Assembly: GCF_006265115.1 (NCBI RefSeq)
Contig: NZ_SMDR01000003.1
Span: 186,001 to 250,000, forward strand
Direction of reading: 5' to 3'
Length of the DNA: 64,000 bases
From: Arenimonas terrae
GTDB lineage: Bacteria; Pseudomonadota; Gammaproteobacteria; Xanthomonadales; Xanthomonadaceae
Under the pieces are notes generated by a model. That model saw only the letters and a program-made list of their open reading frames with translations. It was not told the origin of the DNA and made no database searches. Numbering within the stretch: the stretch's first letter is position 1; the number at the start of each line of letters is the position of its first letter. Shown here one piece after another: positions 56,088 through 64,000 of this stretch. The position numbers and the translations under genes are program-made.

Positions 56088-56540
56088 TCACGCCGGCCGC
56101 AGCAGGGCGAAACGGCCCTCGAGCTCGGCCACCACTTCGCCTTCCGGGCCGTGGACCCAGGCCATCACGCTGGCGCGGGCGCGGCCGCGCTCGCGGAAGG
56201 CGCGCAGCACCGCGTCCCAGTCCACGTCGGGCGCCAGGGCGGCATCGCCGCGCAGGTCGGTGTACAGGGGACGCAGGTAGCGCAGCTGGCTGTCGGCGAC
56301 ATAAACCTCGGCCTGCAGCCCGGCCTGCCCCAGCTTCAGCGTCAGCAGGCCCCAGCCGGCCAGCGTCATCAGGCTGGCGAGGCTGCCGCCGAAGGCGCAG
56401 TCCTTGTCGTTGACGTTGGCGTCCAGGGGCGCGTGCAGCTGCAGGCGCTCGCCGTCGAAGGCGGTGGCGCGGATGCGCATGGCCGCCACCGGCGGCATCG
56501 CCTGGTAGTGGGCGTTGAGGTCGTCCAGGGGGTTCGACAT
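56088..56540 (-). CDS. YiiD-type hotdog thioesterase
   Basis: This 150-residue hotdog-fold protein has the pattern of the C-terminal thioesterase domain of YiiD: NVNDKDCAFGGSLASLMTLA, then VYVADSQLRYLRPL. The substrate is probably an acyl-CoA or acyl carrier. It is divergent from hemD with a 54-base gap. Confidence 0.85.
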   Translation of the reverse strand: MSNPLDDLNAHYQAMPPVAAMRIRATAFDGERLQLHAPLDANVNDKDCAFGGSLASLMTLAGWGLLTLKLGQAGLQAEVYVADSQLRYLRPLYTDLRGDAALAPDVDWDAVLRAFRERGRARASVMAWVHGPEGEVVAELEGRFALLRPA

Positions 56541-56594
56541 GCGGTGCGGACTCTATGGATTCAGATCGCAGAAAGGCTGTGCCAAGCTGGCGCC

Positions 56595-57374
56595 ATGGCC
56601 AAGCCGCGGTCCACACCCCTCCTGGCGGGATGGTACGTCATCTCGCTGCGCCCCTCGGGCGGCCATGCGCCGGTGCGGCGCGCCGCCGCCGCGCTGGGCG
56701 CGCGCGTGCTGCCGCTGTCGACCCTGCGGCTGGCGGCACTGGACGCCGGGGTGGCGCTGGCAGCAGCGCTGGCCTGCGACGACGTCGTGTTCACCAGCCC
56801 GGCCGCGGTGCGTTTCGCCGCGCGGCAGGCACCGCTGCGGCCACGGCCCGGCCAGCGCTGGCTGGCGGTGGGCGCGGGCACGGCGGCGGCGCTGCGGCGC
56901 AGCGGCGTGCCGGCGCCGCTGGCGCCGAGCGGGCGCGCCGATTCCGAAGCGCTGCTGGCGCTGCCGGCGCTGGAACAGGTCGCCGGCCGCGACATCGGAC
57001 TGGTGACCGCGCCGGGCGGGCGCGGCGTCATCGCCGAAACCCTGGCCCACCGCGGCGCGCGCGTGCACCTGGCGTCGGTCTATCAGCGCGAGGCCGCACC
57101 GCCGCGCAGCGACCGCCTGCGCGCGGCGGTCGACGCGCCCGCCGCCTGCGCCCTGCTGGTCAGCAGCGCCGAGGCCTTCGACGTGCTCTGGGCGCCGCTG
57201 CCCGCCGCCGACCGCGAGCGCCTGCGCGCCCGGCCGGTGGTCGCCAGCAGCCCGCGCCTGGCGGTGATGCTGGCGGGGCAGGGCTTCCAGTCCATCGTCA
57301 CCGCTGCCAGCGCGATCCCTTCACGCATGCTGGCCGCACTCGCCGCCGATGTGGCGCAGGGTCGCTTCCGGTAG
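56595..57374 (+). CDS. hemD: uroporphyrinogen-III synthase
   Basis: This 259-residue enzyme closes and inverts ring D of hydroxymethylbilane in haem synthesis. HemD proteins are poorly conserved; the signs here are DVVFTSPAAVRFA, WLAVGAGTAAALRR and the late SIVTAASAIPSRMLAAL. Position in front of hemX and hemY confirms it. hemC, often just upstream in relatives, is not in this location. Confidence 0.93.
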   Translation: MAKPRSTPLLAGWYVISLRPSGGHAPVRRAAAALGARVLPLSTLRLAALDAGVALAAALACDDVVFTSPAAVRFAARQAPLRPRPGQRWLAVGAGTAAALRRSGVPAPLAPSGRADSEALLALPALEQVAGRDIGLVTAPGGRGVIAETLAHRGARVHLASVYQREAAPPRSDRLRAAVDAPAACALLVSSAEAFDVLWAPLPAADRERLRARPVVASSPRLAVMLAGQGFQSIVTAASAIPSRMLAALAADVAQGRFR

Positions 57375-57382
57375 GATTGCGC

Positions 57383-58420
57383 GTGAATTCGCGTTCTCTG
57401 TCGGCAATGGACCCCGTGCTGGACGATTCCTCCGAAACCCCGACCGCCCACCGCCGCTTCGGCGCCCTGGGCTGGCTGCTGCTTGTGCTGGTCCTGGCCG
57501 CGGGCGCCTACGCCGCCTGGCGCGCCTGGCCGACGCTGCGTCCCAGCGCCGACGATGCGCCGGACCTTAGCCCCGAAGCCCTCGACGCACGCCTGCTCGA
57601 CGCCGAACAGGGCCTGGTCACGCTGCGCCGCACCCAGCAGAACCTGGAACAGAAACTCAGCGACACCCGCGCGCGCACCGGCCTGCTGCGCGACGAGGTG
57701 CTGGGCGTCGGCCAGCGCGCCGCCATCCTCGAGGACAACCTGCGCGAACTCTCGTCCCAGGCCAGCGAAGGCCGCGAAGCCCTGCGCCTGGACGAGGTCG
57801 AGCTGCTGCTGAGCCTGGCCCAGGCCCGGCTGGTGATCGCCGGCGACGTCGAGGGCGCGATCCGCGCGACCGCGATGGCCCGCGAAACGCTCGCCCCGCT
57901 CACCGATCCGCAGTTCATCAACCTGCGCCAGACCCTGGGCCAGGAGCTCTCGGCCCTGCGCGCCCTGCCCGCGGACCCGCGCCGCATCGCCGCCGCCGAA
58001 CTCGACGCGCTGCAGGCCAGCCTGCCGACCCTGGCCAGCCGCGCGCCAGGCGCACCGCGCGCCGGCACCGGCAGCTCCGGCTGGCAGCGCATGCTCGACG
58101 CGGTCGTGCAGATCCGCCCGAGCAGCACCCAGGACCTGATCTCGCCCGCCGACCGCGCCACCGGCGAAGCCGCGCTCGGCCTGGAGCTGGCGCTGGCCCG
58201 CACCGCGCTCGACCGTCGCGACGAAGCCGGCTTCCGCGCCGGCCTTCAGCGCATCGACCAGTGGCTGCGCCGCCTCTACGCCGAAAACGACGCGCTGCAG
58301 GAACACCGCGGCCGCCTGCTCGAACTCGGCCGGCTGACCCTGGTGCCGGACCTGCCCGTGCAGGGCGCCGGCCTGCAGCAGCTGCGCGACCTGCGCCAGG
58401 GCCGGGGTCCGTCGCGGTGA
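57383..58420 (+). CDS. hemX: HemX-like uroporphyrinogen-III C-methyltransferase family protein
   Basis: This 345-residue inner-membrane protein has one N-terminal helix (about 35-57) and a long periplasmic part with coiled coil (ARLLDAEQGLVTLRRTQQNL). Despite the family name, HemX lacks a methyltransferase domain. I chose the GTG eight bases after the hemD stop, which has AGGA at good spacing; ATG 57407 is the alternative. Its stop overlaps the hemY start. Confidence 0.9.
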   Translation: MNSRSLSAMDPVLDDSSETPTAHRRFGALGWLLLVLVLAAGAYAAWRAWPTLRPSADDAPDLSPEALDARLLDAEQGLVTLRRTQQNLEQKLSDTRARTGLLRDEVLGVGQRAAILEDNLRELSSQASEGREALRLDEVELLLSLAQARLVIAGDVEGAIRATAMARETLAPLTDPQFINLRQTLGQELSALRALPADPRRIAAAELDALQASLPTLASRAPGAPRAGTGSSGWQRMLDAVVQIRPSSTQDLISPADRATGEAALGLELALARTALDRRDEAGFRAGLQRIDQWLRRLYAENDALQEHRGRLLELGRLTLVPDLPVQGAGLQQLRDLRQGRGPSR

Positions 58421-59667
58421 ACCTCTATCGCAGCCTGCTGCTGTGGCTGGCGCTGGCGGTCACCGGCGCGCTGGCCTGGCACTGGTTCTCGCAGGACCTG
58501 GGCGACGTGGTCGTGCGCTTCCGCGGTCTGACCTACACGACCACGCTGGCCTATTTCCTGCTCGCCTGGGGCCTGCTCTGGTTCCTGCTGTGGGCGCTGT
58601 GGTGGCTGCTGCGGCTGCCGCTGCGCGCCTGGCAGCGGCACGCGCGCCGCCAGGCCCGCAACCGCCTGGTCAACGGCCTGGAGGCCCTGCACCAGGGCCG
58701 CTGGGAGCGCGCCGAGTCGCTGCTGGCCCGCGCCGCCGAAGACGAGGACCTGCGCAGCGCCGCCCTGCTGGCCGCGCACCGCGCCGCCGTGACCCGCGGC
58801 GATGTGGAGGCGGCGGCCCGCCACCAGGCGGCCCTGCTGGCGCACGACCCGCAGGCCGCCGCGCTCGAACAGGCCGCGCGCCTGGCCGAAGCCGGCCGCC
58901 ACGAGGAAACCCTGGCGGCGCTGGCCGGCGCCGGCACCACCCTCCCGCCGCGCGGGCTGCTGCTGCAGGCGCGGGCCCTGGCCGGCGCGGGCCGGGCCCA
59001 GGACGCGCAGGCGCCGCTGAATGCGCTGCGCCGCGACCAGGCCCTGCCGCCCGAGGCGCTGGCCCAGCTCGAACTCGACCTCACCGCCGCCGGCCTGGCC
59101 CAGGCCCCGCAGGCCGACACGCTGATGCAGCGCTGGCAGGCGCTGCCGCAGCGGCTGCAGCTGGCCACGCCGGTCGCCGCGGCCTTTGCCCGGCGCGCGG
59201 CCCAGCTCAACCTCGACGACTACGGCCTGCAGGCGATCGCCTCGGCGCTGGCGGCGGGCTGGGACGAAGACCTGGCGCGGCTGTACGGCCAGCTGCCGGG
59301 CGGCCGCGACGCCGGCCTACGCCTGGGCCGGGCCGAAGCCTGGCTGTCGGCCCACGCCACGAGCCCGGCCCTGCTGGTCACGCTGGGACAGATCTGCCGC
59401 GAACAGAAGCTCTGGGGCAAGGCCGAGGACTTCCTGCACCGCGCGCTCGCCCACGGCGGCGGCGCCGAGGCCTGGGAGCTGCTGGGCCACGTCTGGACCG
59501 CGCAGGACGACGCCGCCCGCGCCCAGATCGCCTACGCCAACGCCCTGCGCCTGGCCCGCGGCGACGCGCCGCTGGCGCTCGGCGGCCGCAGCCTGCGCGA
59601 CCAGATCGCCGACCAGGCCGTCGCCGAACTGCGCAACGAGCACGGCATCCCGCTGCTGCCGCCCTGA
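58417..59667 (+). CDS. hemY: HemY-like TPR membrane protein
   Basis: This 416-residue protein has two N-terminal membrane helices (about 5-25 and 42-66) followed by TPR repeats (for example GLEALHQGRWERAESLLARA and LWGKAEDFLHRALAHGG). This is the HemY of the proteobacterial hemDXY unit, not protoporphyrinogen oxidase. GTG start overlaps the hemX stop (GTGA). A palindromic element begins one base after the stop. Confidence 0.92.
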   Translation: MNLYRSLLLWLALAVTGALAWHWFSQDLGDVVVRFRGLTYTTTLAYFLLAWGLLWFLLWALWWLLRLPLRAWQRHARRQARNRLVNGLEALHQGRWERAESLLARAAEDEDLRSAALLAAHRAAVTRGDVEAAARHQAALLAHDPQAAALEQAARLAEAGRHEETLAALAGAGTTLPPRGLLLQARALAGAGRAQDAQAPLNALRRDQALPPEALAQLELDLTAAGLAQAPQADTLMQRWQALPQRLQLATPVAAAFARRAAQLNLDDYGLQAIASALAAGWDEDLARLYGQLPGGRDAGLRLGRAEAWLSAHATSPALLVTLGQICREQKLWGKAEDFLHRALAHGGGAEAWELLGHVWTAQDDAARAQIAYANALRLARGDAPLALGGRSLRDQIADQAVAELRNEHGIPLLPP

Positions 59668-59668
59668 C

Positions 59669-59751
59669 ATCCGGGGTCAGAGTCGATTTAAGTTCGCCGC
59701 GCTCCATTAGAGCGCGGGGCCGGAGAACTTAAATCGACTCTGACCCCGGAT
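59669..59751. repeat. palindromic repeat element B (GTCAGAGT core)
   Basis: The 27-base arms 59669-59695 and 59725-59751 are perfect inverse complements. The core ATCCGGGGTCAGAGT matches copies 1 and 2, but the inner arm is CGATTTAAGTTC instead of GCATTTATCTT. The centre contains a further hairpin (CCGCGCT/AGCGCGG). It lies between hemY and the thiolase gene. Confidence 0.92.
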
Positions 59752-59757
59752 TTTTCA

Positions 59758-61035
59758 TCAGCGTTCGACGATCGCCGCCACGCCCATGCCGCCCGCGGTG
59801 CAGATCGAGATCAGCACGCGGCCGCGGCCCTTTTCCTTGAGCAGCTTGGCGGCGGTGGCGACGATGCGCGCGCCGGTGGCGGCGAAGGGATGGCCCAGCG
59901 CCAGCGAACTGCCGACCACGTTGAGCTTGCTGCGGTCGATGCTGCCCAGGGCCTTGTCGGCGCCGAGCCTGGTCTTGCAGAACTCCTCGTCTTCCCAGGC
60001 CTTGAGCGTGCACAGCACCTGGGCCGCGAAGGCCTCGTGGATCTCGTAGAAGTCGAAGTCCTGCAGGGTCAGATTGTTGCGCTTGAGCAGGGTGTGCACG
60101 GCCCAGCACGGCGCCATCAGCAGGCCTTCGCCGTGCACGAAGTCCACCGCCGCGACCTGCGCGTCCACCAGATACGCCTGCACTTCCAGGTTGCGCGCCG
60201 CCGCCCATTCCTCCGAGGCCAGCAGCGCCACCGACGCGCCGTCGGTGAGCGGCGTCGAGTTGCCTGCGGTCAGCGTGCCCTGGCCCGACGTCTTGTCGAA
60301 GGCGGGCTTGAGCGTGGCGAGTTTTTCCAGCGAGGTGTCGGGGCGCAGGATGTTATCGCGCTCCAGGCCGCGGAACGGCGCCACCAGGTCGGTGTAGAAA
60401 CCGCGCTCGTAGGCGGCCGCGGCCTTCTTGTGCGACTCCATCGCCAGCTGGTCCTGCGCCTCGCGCGGGATCTGCCACTCCTTGGCCATCATCTCGCAGT
60501 GCTCGCCCATGGACTTGCCGGTGCGCGGTTCGCCCACGCCCGGGAATTCCGGCTTGAGCTCGCGGAACTTGAAGCCCTTGAAGGCCTTCAGGCGCTGGCC
60601 GAAGGTCTTGGCCATGTTGGCGTCGAGCAGGCGGCGGCGCAGGCGCTTGCCGACCACGATCGGCACGTCCGAGGTGGTGTCGCTGCCGCCGCCCACGCCG
60701 GCCTCGATCTGGCCGAGCGCGATCTTGTTGGCGACATCCACCACGGTGTCCAGGCCGGTGCCGCAGGCACGCTGCATGGTGATGCCCGGCGTCAGCGGCG
60801 ACAGGCCGGACGAGAGCGCGGCCTCGCGGCCCAGGTTCCAGTCGCTGCTGTGCTTGAGCACCGCGCCCAGCGCCACTTCGCCGAGCACTTCGCCGTGCAG
60901 CTTGAACTTCTCGACCAGGGCGCCCAGCGCCTTGATCGACATGCCGAGGTTGCCGACGTCGTGGTAGGCCGTGTTGTTGCGGCAGAAGGGAATGCGGACG
61001 CCGCCGAGGATGGCGACACGACGGGTGGGCTGCAT
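59758..61035 (-). CDS. acetyl-CoA C-acyltransferase (thiolase)
   Basis: This 425-residue thiolase carries out the last step of beta-oxidation or its reverse. The catalytic residues are visible: Cys in RACGTGLD, His in LGHPFAATGAR and Cys in CTAGGMG. The length and HEAFAAQVL pattern fit the FadI type. I placed the start at MQPTRRVAILGG because upstream in-frame residues do not look like thiolase. There is no fadJ-type partner nearby. Confidence 0.93.
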   Translation of the reverse strand: MQPTRRVAILGGVRIPFCRNNTAYHDVGNLGMSIKALGALVEKFKLHGEVLGEVALGAVLKHSSDWNLGREAALSSGLSPLTPGITMQRACGTGLDTVVDVANKIALGQIEAGVGGGSDTTSDVPIVVGKRLRRRLLDANMAKTFGQRLKAFKGFKFRELKPEFPGVGEPRTGKSMGEHCEMMAKEWQIPREAQDQLAMESHKKAAAAYERGFYTDLVAPFRGLERDNILRPDTSLEKLATLKPAFDKTSGQGTLTAGNSTPLTDGASVALLASEEWAAARNLEVQAYLVDAQVAAVDFVHGEGLLMAPCWAVHTLLKRNNLTLQDFDFYEIHEAFAAQVLCTLKAWEDEEFCKTRLGADKALGSIDRSKLNVVGSSLALGHPFAATGARIVATAAKLLKEKGRGRVLISICTAGGMGVAAIVER

Positions 61036-61175
61036 CGAAACACTCCTTGGCTCGAGACGGTCGGGTGCCGCCGCGGCGGACGCGGGCACCTCGGGAAACC
61101 CCGCACCGGGCGGCCTGCGGGGCGGCCTTCCGGGGTGCGGCGGGTATGATGCCGATCATAACCCGACGCCACCGT

Positions 61176-62057
61176 ATGCCCATGCCCCAGACCGTCCTCA
61201 GCTGCCTCGGCGCACTCGCGCTCGAGCTCACGCCCGGCACCCGGGCCGCCCGCACCGCCCTGGATCCGGCCGCGGCCGGCGAGCTGGCGGCGCTGGCGGC
61301 GCGCGACCTGGCCAAGCTCGTGCCCGAGGCCGCACAGCTGGACCTGGGCCTGGTCGCGGCGCTGTTCGATCCGGTGGAGCTGCTGCGGCCGGGCTACCCG
61401 CTGCACGCCGAGCTCGAACGCCTGGTCGCACGCGCGCCGGGTGCGGCCGGCGGCCGGGTGATCGGCTTCGGCGCCGGCGGCGATGGCCTGCCGCCGCCGC
61501 TGCGCCCCGACCCCGAGCACGCGGCGGGCCCGCTGCGCCTGCTGCCCCTGCTGCTGCGCGGCGACGCCGGGCTCGTCGCCGCGGTCGGCGATCGGCTGGA
61601 GCAGGTGCTGCTCGACACCGGCATGGCCGGCGCCGATACCGCGCTGTGCGCGCAGGACGGCTTCGCCGCGCCGGTCGAACACGCGCGCCTGCTCACCCTC
61701 AACGACCTCGCGGCGATGATGGCCCTGCAGTACGAACACGCCGGCCTCGCTCCTCTCTGGCCCCTGGTCGAGACCGCCCTGCTGATGCCCGAGGCCGAGC
61801 AGTGGCTCGATGCGCCGCCGGAACCGCTGGCGCGCTACGTCGGCCGCGAGGTGCGCATGGCCCTGCTCGACGCCGAAGCCTGGAACGAGGGCGGCTTCGC
61901 GCCGGCCTCGGCCGACCCGGCCCAGCTGGCGCGCGCCTTCGAGCGTTTCCAGATGCGCCAGCGGCAGTTCGCCGCGGTGCTCGGGGCGCACGGCATTCCC
62001 GTCACCTACGACCACTGCCCCGCCGGCCGCGACCCGCGCACGGTGCTGCGCGCCTGA
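61176..62057 (+). CDS. hypothetical protein
   Basis: This protein of about 293 residues is rich in Ala, Leu and Pro with no signal or membrane segment. Segments such as LLTLNDLAAMMALQYEHAGLAP and WLDAPPEPLARYVGREVRMA look helical. I recognise no family. Several in-frame ATGs (61146, 61149, 61176, 61182) make the start uncertain. It is divergent from the thiolase gene. Confidence 0.7.
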   Translation: MPMPQTVLSCLGALALELTPGTRAARTALDPAAAGELAALAARDLAKLVPEAAQLDLGLVAALFDPVELLRPGYPLHAELERLVARAPGAAGGRVIGFGAGGDGLPPPLRPDPEHAAGPLRLLPLLLRGDAGLVAAVGDRLEQVLLDTGMAGADTALCAQDGFAAPVEHARLLTLNDLAAMMALQYEHAGLAPLWPLVETALLMPEAEQWLDAPPEPLARYVGREVRMALLDAEAWNEGGFAPASADPAQLARAFERFQMRQRQFAAVLGAHGIPVTYDHCPAGRDPRTVLRA

Positions 62058-62208
62058 GCGCGCCAGTGACGTCGGCGCGACGGCGCCCGATTCCACGCGC
62101 CTGAACCGCAGCCCGCGCCGCGTCCGCGACGACGCCGGGCGCACGGCCGTGCAGGCTAGACTTCCCGGCGATCGGGCGCCGCGTCCGCGCCCACGCAAGG
62201 ATTCCGCC

Positions 62209-64000
62209 ATGACGACGATGCGACGGCTCGCCTGTGTCCTCCTGCTGTGCGCGCCCGCGGCCAGCGCCTTCGGCCAGGCCGCGTCCACCGTCGCGCCGCC
62301 CGACGCCGGTCCCGCCATGACCTCCTGCGGCCCCGCCGGCGACCTGGGCCGGCCGCGCGTGGGTCTGGTGCTGGGCGGCGGCGGCGCCCGCGGTTTCGCC
62401 CACGTGGCCGTGCTCAAGGAGCTCGAGCGCCAGCGCATCCCGGTCGACTGCATCGCCGGCACCAGCATGGGCGCGCTGATCGGCGGCCTGTACGCCTCGG
62501 GCATGTCGGCCGATCGGATCGAGAAGGAACTGCGGGCCATGAACTGGACGCAGATGTTCAACGACCGCGTCGAGCGCCCGGAGCGCTCCTTCCGCCGCAA
62601 GCGCGACGACGACCTGGCGCTGATCGCCGGCAAACCGGGCATCGGCAACGACGGCATCAAGATCGCGCCCGGCGTGCTCTCGGGCGAACGCGTGCTGCTG
62701 CTGCTCGAACGGCTGACCCAGCCGGTGGCCACGCGCCGCCACTTCGACGACCTGCCGATTCCCTTCCGCGCCGTCGCCACCGACCTCAACAGCGGCCAGC
62801 CGGTGGTGCTCGAGGACGGCAACCTGGCCCTGGCGATGCGCGCCAGCATGTCCATCCCGGCGGTGTTCCGGCCGGTGCAGCGCGGCGAGCAGCTGCTCGT
62901 GGACGGCGGCCTGGCCAACCAGGTGCCGGTGGACGTGGTGCGGGCGATGGGCGCCGAACGCGTGATCGCGGTGGACGTCAGCACGCCCCTGCTCAAGCTC
63001 GACGAAGGCGCCAGCCCCTTCGAGATCGTCGACCAGATCAGCGGCTTCATGACTGTCGGCAGCGCCAAGGCGCAGATCGCCACCCTGGGCCCGGACGACG
63101 TGCTGGTGCGGCCGGCGCTCGGCGTCGAGGTCGGCACCGCCAGCTTCGACAAACTCGACGAGGCCATGCGCATCGGCGAAGCCTCGCTGGACGCCGCCCG
63201 CCCGAAACTCGCGGCGCTGGCGCTCGGTGCCGAACCCTACCGCGCGCAGGTGGCGACGCGCCCGGCGATCGACAGCGCGCCGCCGGTGATCGCCTTCGTG
63301 CGCCTGGACAACCGCAGCCGCTACGCCGACGAAGTGCTGCTGTCGAAGATCGACATCGCGCCCGGCCAGCCGCTCGACACCGAGCGCCTGCAGCGCAACC
63401 TGCAGCGCATCTACGGCCTGGACACCCTGGACCTGGTCACCTACGACCTGGTGCAGGAAGACGCCGGCACCGGCGTCGTGGTCACCGTGATCCCGCACAG
63501 CTATGGCCCGAACTACCTGGAGACCGGCCTGAGCCTGTATTCGGACTTCGGCGGCGACTTCTTCTTCAACCTGCGCGCCGGCGTGCTGCGCGCGCCGCTC
63601 AATCCGCAGGGCGGCGAAGTGCGCGGCCTGCTGCAGATCGGCGACGAGCCGGGCCTGCTGGTGGACTACTACCAGCCGCTGGGCGTGCAGGGGAAGTATT
63701 TCTTCGGCGCCGCAGCCGGCGTCGAAAGCCCGAAGTTCAGTGTCTACGACCCGGTCACCGGGAAACGCACCGCCAGCTACCGCGCGCCGAACTGGGGCGG
63801 CGAGCTGTCCTTCGGCCGCGAGTACGGCAACCACGGCGCCGCCACGCTGACCCTGCGCCGGCGCGAGGGCAAGGCCGAGCTCGAACTGGGCGATCCGCTG
63901 TTCGAGGACCTGAGCTACGACCAGGGCGAGGCCGAGCTGGCCCTGGTCTACGACCGCATCGACAGCACCTACCTGCCGCGCGCGGGCACCTATGCCGTAC
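62209..64000 (+). CDS. patatin-like phospholipase with POTRA and beta-barrel (type Vd secretion), partial
   Basis: This protein is at least 597 residues and is cut by the window edge. Signal peptide (about 1-22) is followed by the patatin lipase with oxyanion GGGGARG (56-62), nucleophile Ser86 (GTSMG) and Asp232 (VDGGLAN). One POTRA-like domain (about 365-430) and the start of an Omp85-type barrel come next. This order matches PlpD-like type Vd autotransporters, in which the lipase may be released from the cell surface. ATG follows AAGGATT. Confidence 0.92.
   Translation, partial: MTTMRRLACVLLLCAPAASAFGQAASTVAPPDAGPAMTSCGPAGDLGRPRVGLVLGGGGARGFAHVAVLKELERQRIPVDCIAGTSMGALIGGLYASGMSADRIEKELRAMNWTQMFNDRVERPERSFRRKRDDDLALIAGKPGIGNDGIKIAPGVLSGERVLLLLERLTQPVATRRHFDDLPIPFRAVATDLNSGQPVVLEDGNLALAMRASMSIPAVFRPVQRGEQLLVDGGLANQVPVDVVRAMGAERVIAVDVSTPLLKLDEGASPFEIVDQISGFMTVGSAKAQIATLGPDDVLVRPALGVEVGTASFDKLDEAMRIGEASLDAARPKLAALALGAEPYRAQVATRPAIDSAPPVIAFVRLDNRSRYADEVLLSKIDIAPGQPLDTERLQRNLQRIYGLDTLDLVTYDLVQEDAGTGVVVTVIPHSYGPNYLETGLSLYSDFGGDFFFNLRAGVLRAPLNPQGGEVRGLLQIGDEPGLLVDYYQPLGVQGKYFFGAAAGVESPKFSVYDPVTGKRTASYRAPNWGGELSFGREYGNHGAATLTLRRREGKAELELGDPLFEDLSYDQGEAELALVYDRIDSTYLPRAGTYAV

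Noticed and set aside
58417-59667. Protoporphyrinogen oxidase HemY
   Set aside because: The protein has two membrane helices and TPR repeats with no FAD motif. It is the proteobacterial TPR-type HemY.

Overview
The window is GC-rich, densely packed chromosomal DNA, most likely from a member of the Lysobacteraceae (Xanthomonadaceae) or a close Gammaproteobacteria relative. Four things point there: an Ax21-family outer-membrane protein, a complete oleABCD long-chain olefin set of the Xanthomonas type, integron attC sites of the Xanthomonas kind, and long palindromic elements carrying the core CCGGGGTCAGAGT. No rRNA, tRNA or CRISPR array was seen. The genus cannot be fixed from the sequence alone.

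Bases 1-5.85 kb are accessory DNA with visibly lower GC than the rest. They hold a translationally coupled gene pair whose second member looks HEPN/AbiU2-like, a nuclease-like orphan, and a chromosomal integron. The integron has a leftward intI, an attI, and three cassettes of unknown function, each closed by a near-identical attC. The integron is bracketed by two oppositely oriented copies of a 25-bp dyad, and the low-GC sequence reaches the last codons of a LysR gene.

From 5.8 to 24.3 kb there are metabolic and regulatory modules. These are a LysR regulator with two coupled metallo-beta-lactamase-fold genes; an ECF sigma/anti-sigma pair divergent from a catalase-like protein and cytochrome b561, with matching ECF-type promoters facing both ways; and acetyl-CoA synthetase with a NarL-type regulator, divergent from a porin and an MHS-family transporter. 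They are followed by two SDR-type proteins, a BNR-repeat/ThiS-like pair, a phosphatase and a fatty-acid desaturase.

From 24.4 to 41 kb come a cupin, an MscK-like channel, mutM, an ECF43/TIGR02999-type sigma factor next to a membrane Ser/Thr kinase with a large extracytoplasmic domain, tdk, a Sel1-like protein and truC. Two tandem M23 peptidase paralogues, ubiB-ubiJ and a DUF1328 peptide complete this stretch.

From 41 to 48 kb lie the ole genes: oleD, oleC and oleB as a leftward run, then an lrp/ocd pair, then oleA. OleA condenses two acyl-CoAs, OleD reduces the product, OleC closes a beta-lactone and OleB decarboxylates it to an olefin. A palindromic element fills the oleB-oleC gap and supplies a possible oleC start.

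From 48 to 64 kb are an M16 protease, secreted proteins, trmL, ax21, gpsA, secB, a rhodanese-like protein, a thioesterase, hemD-hemX-hemY, a thiolase, an uncharacterised gene, and a patatin/POTRA/barrel (type Vd secretion) protein cut by the right edge.
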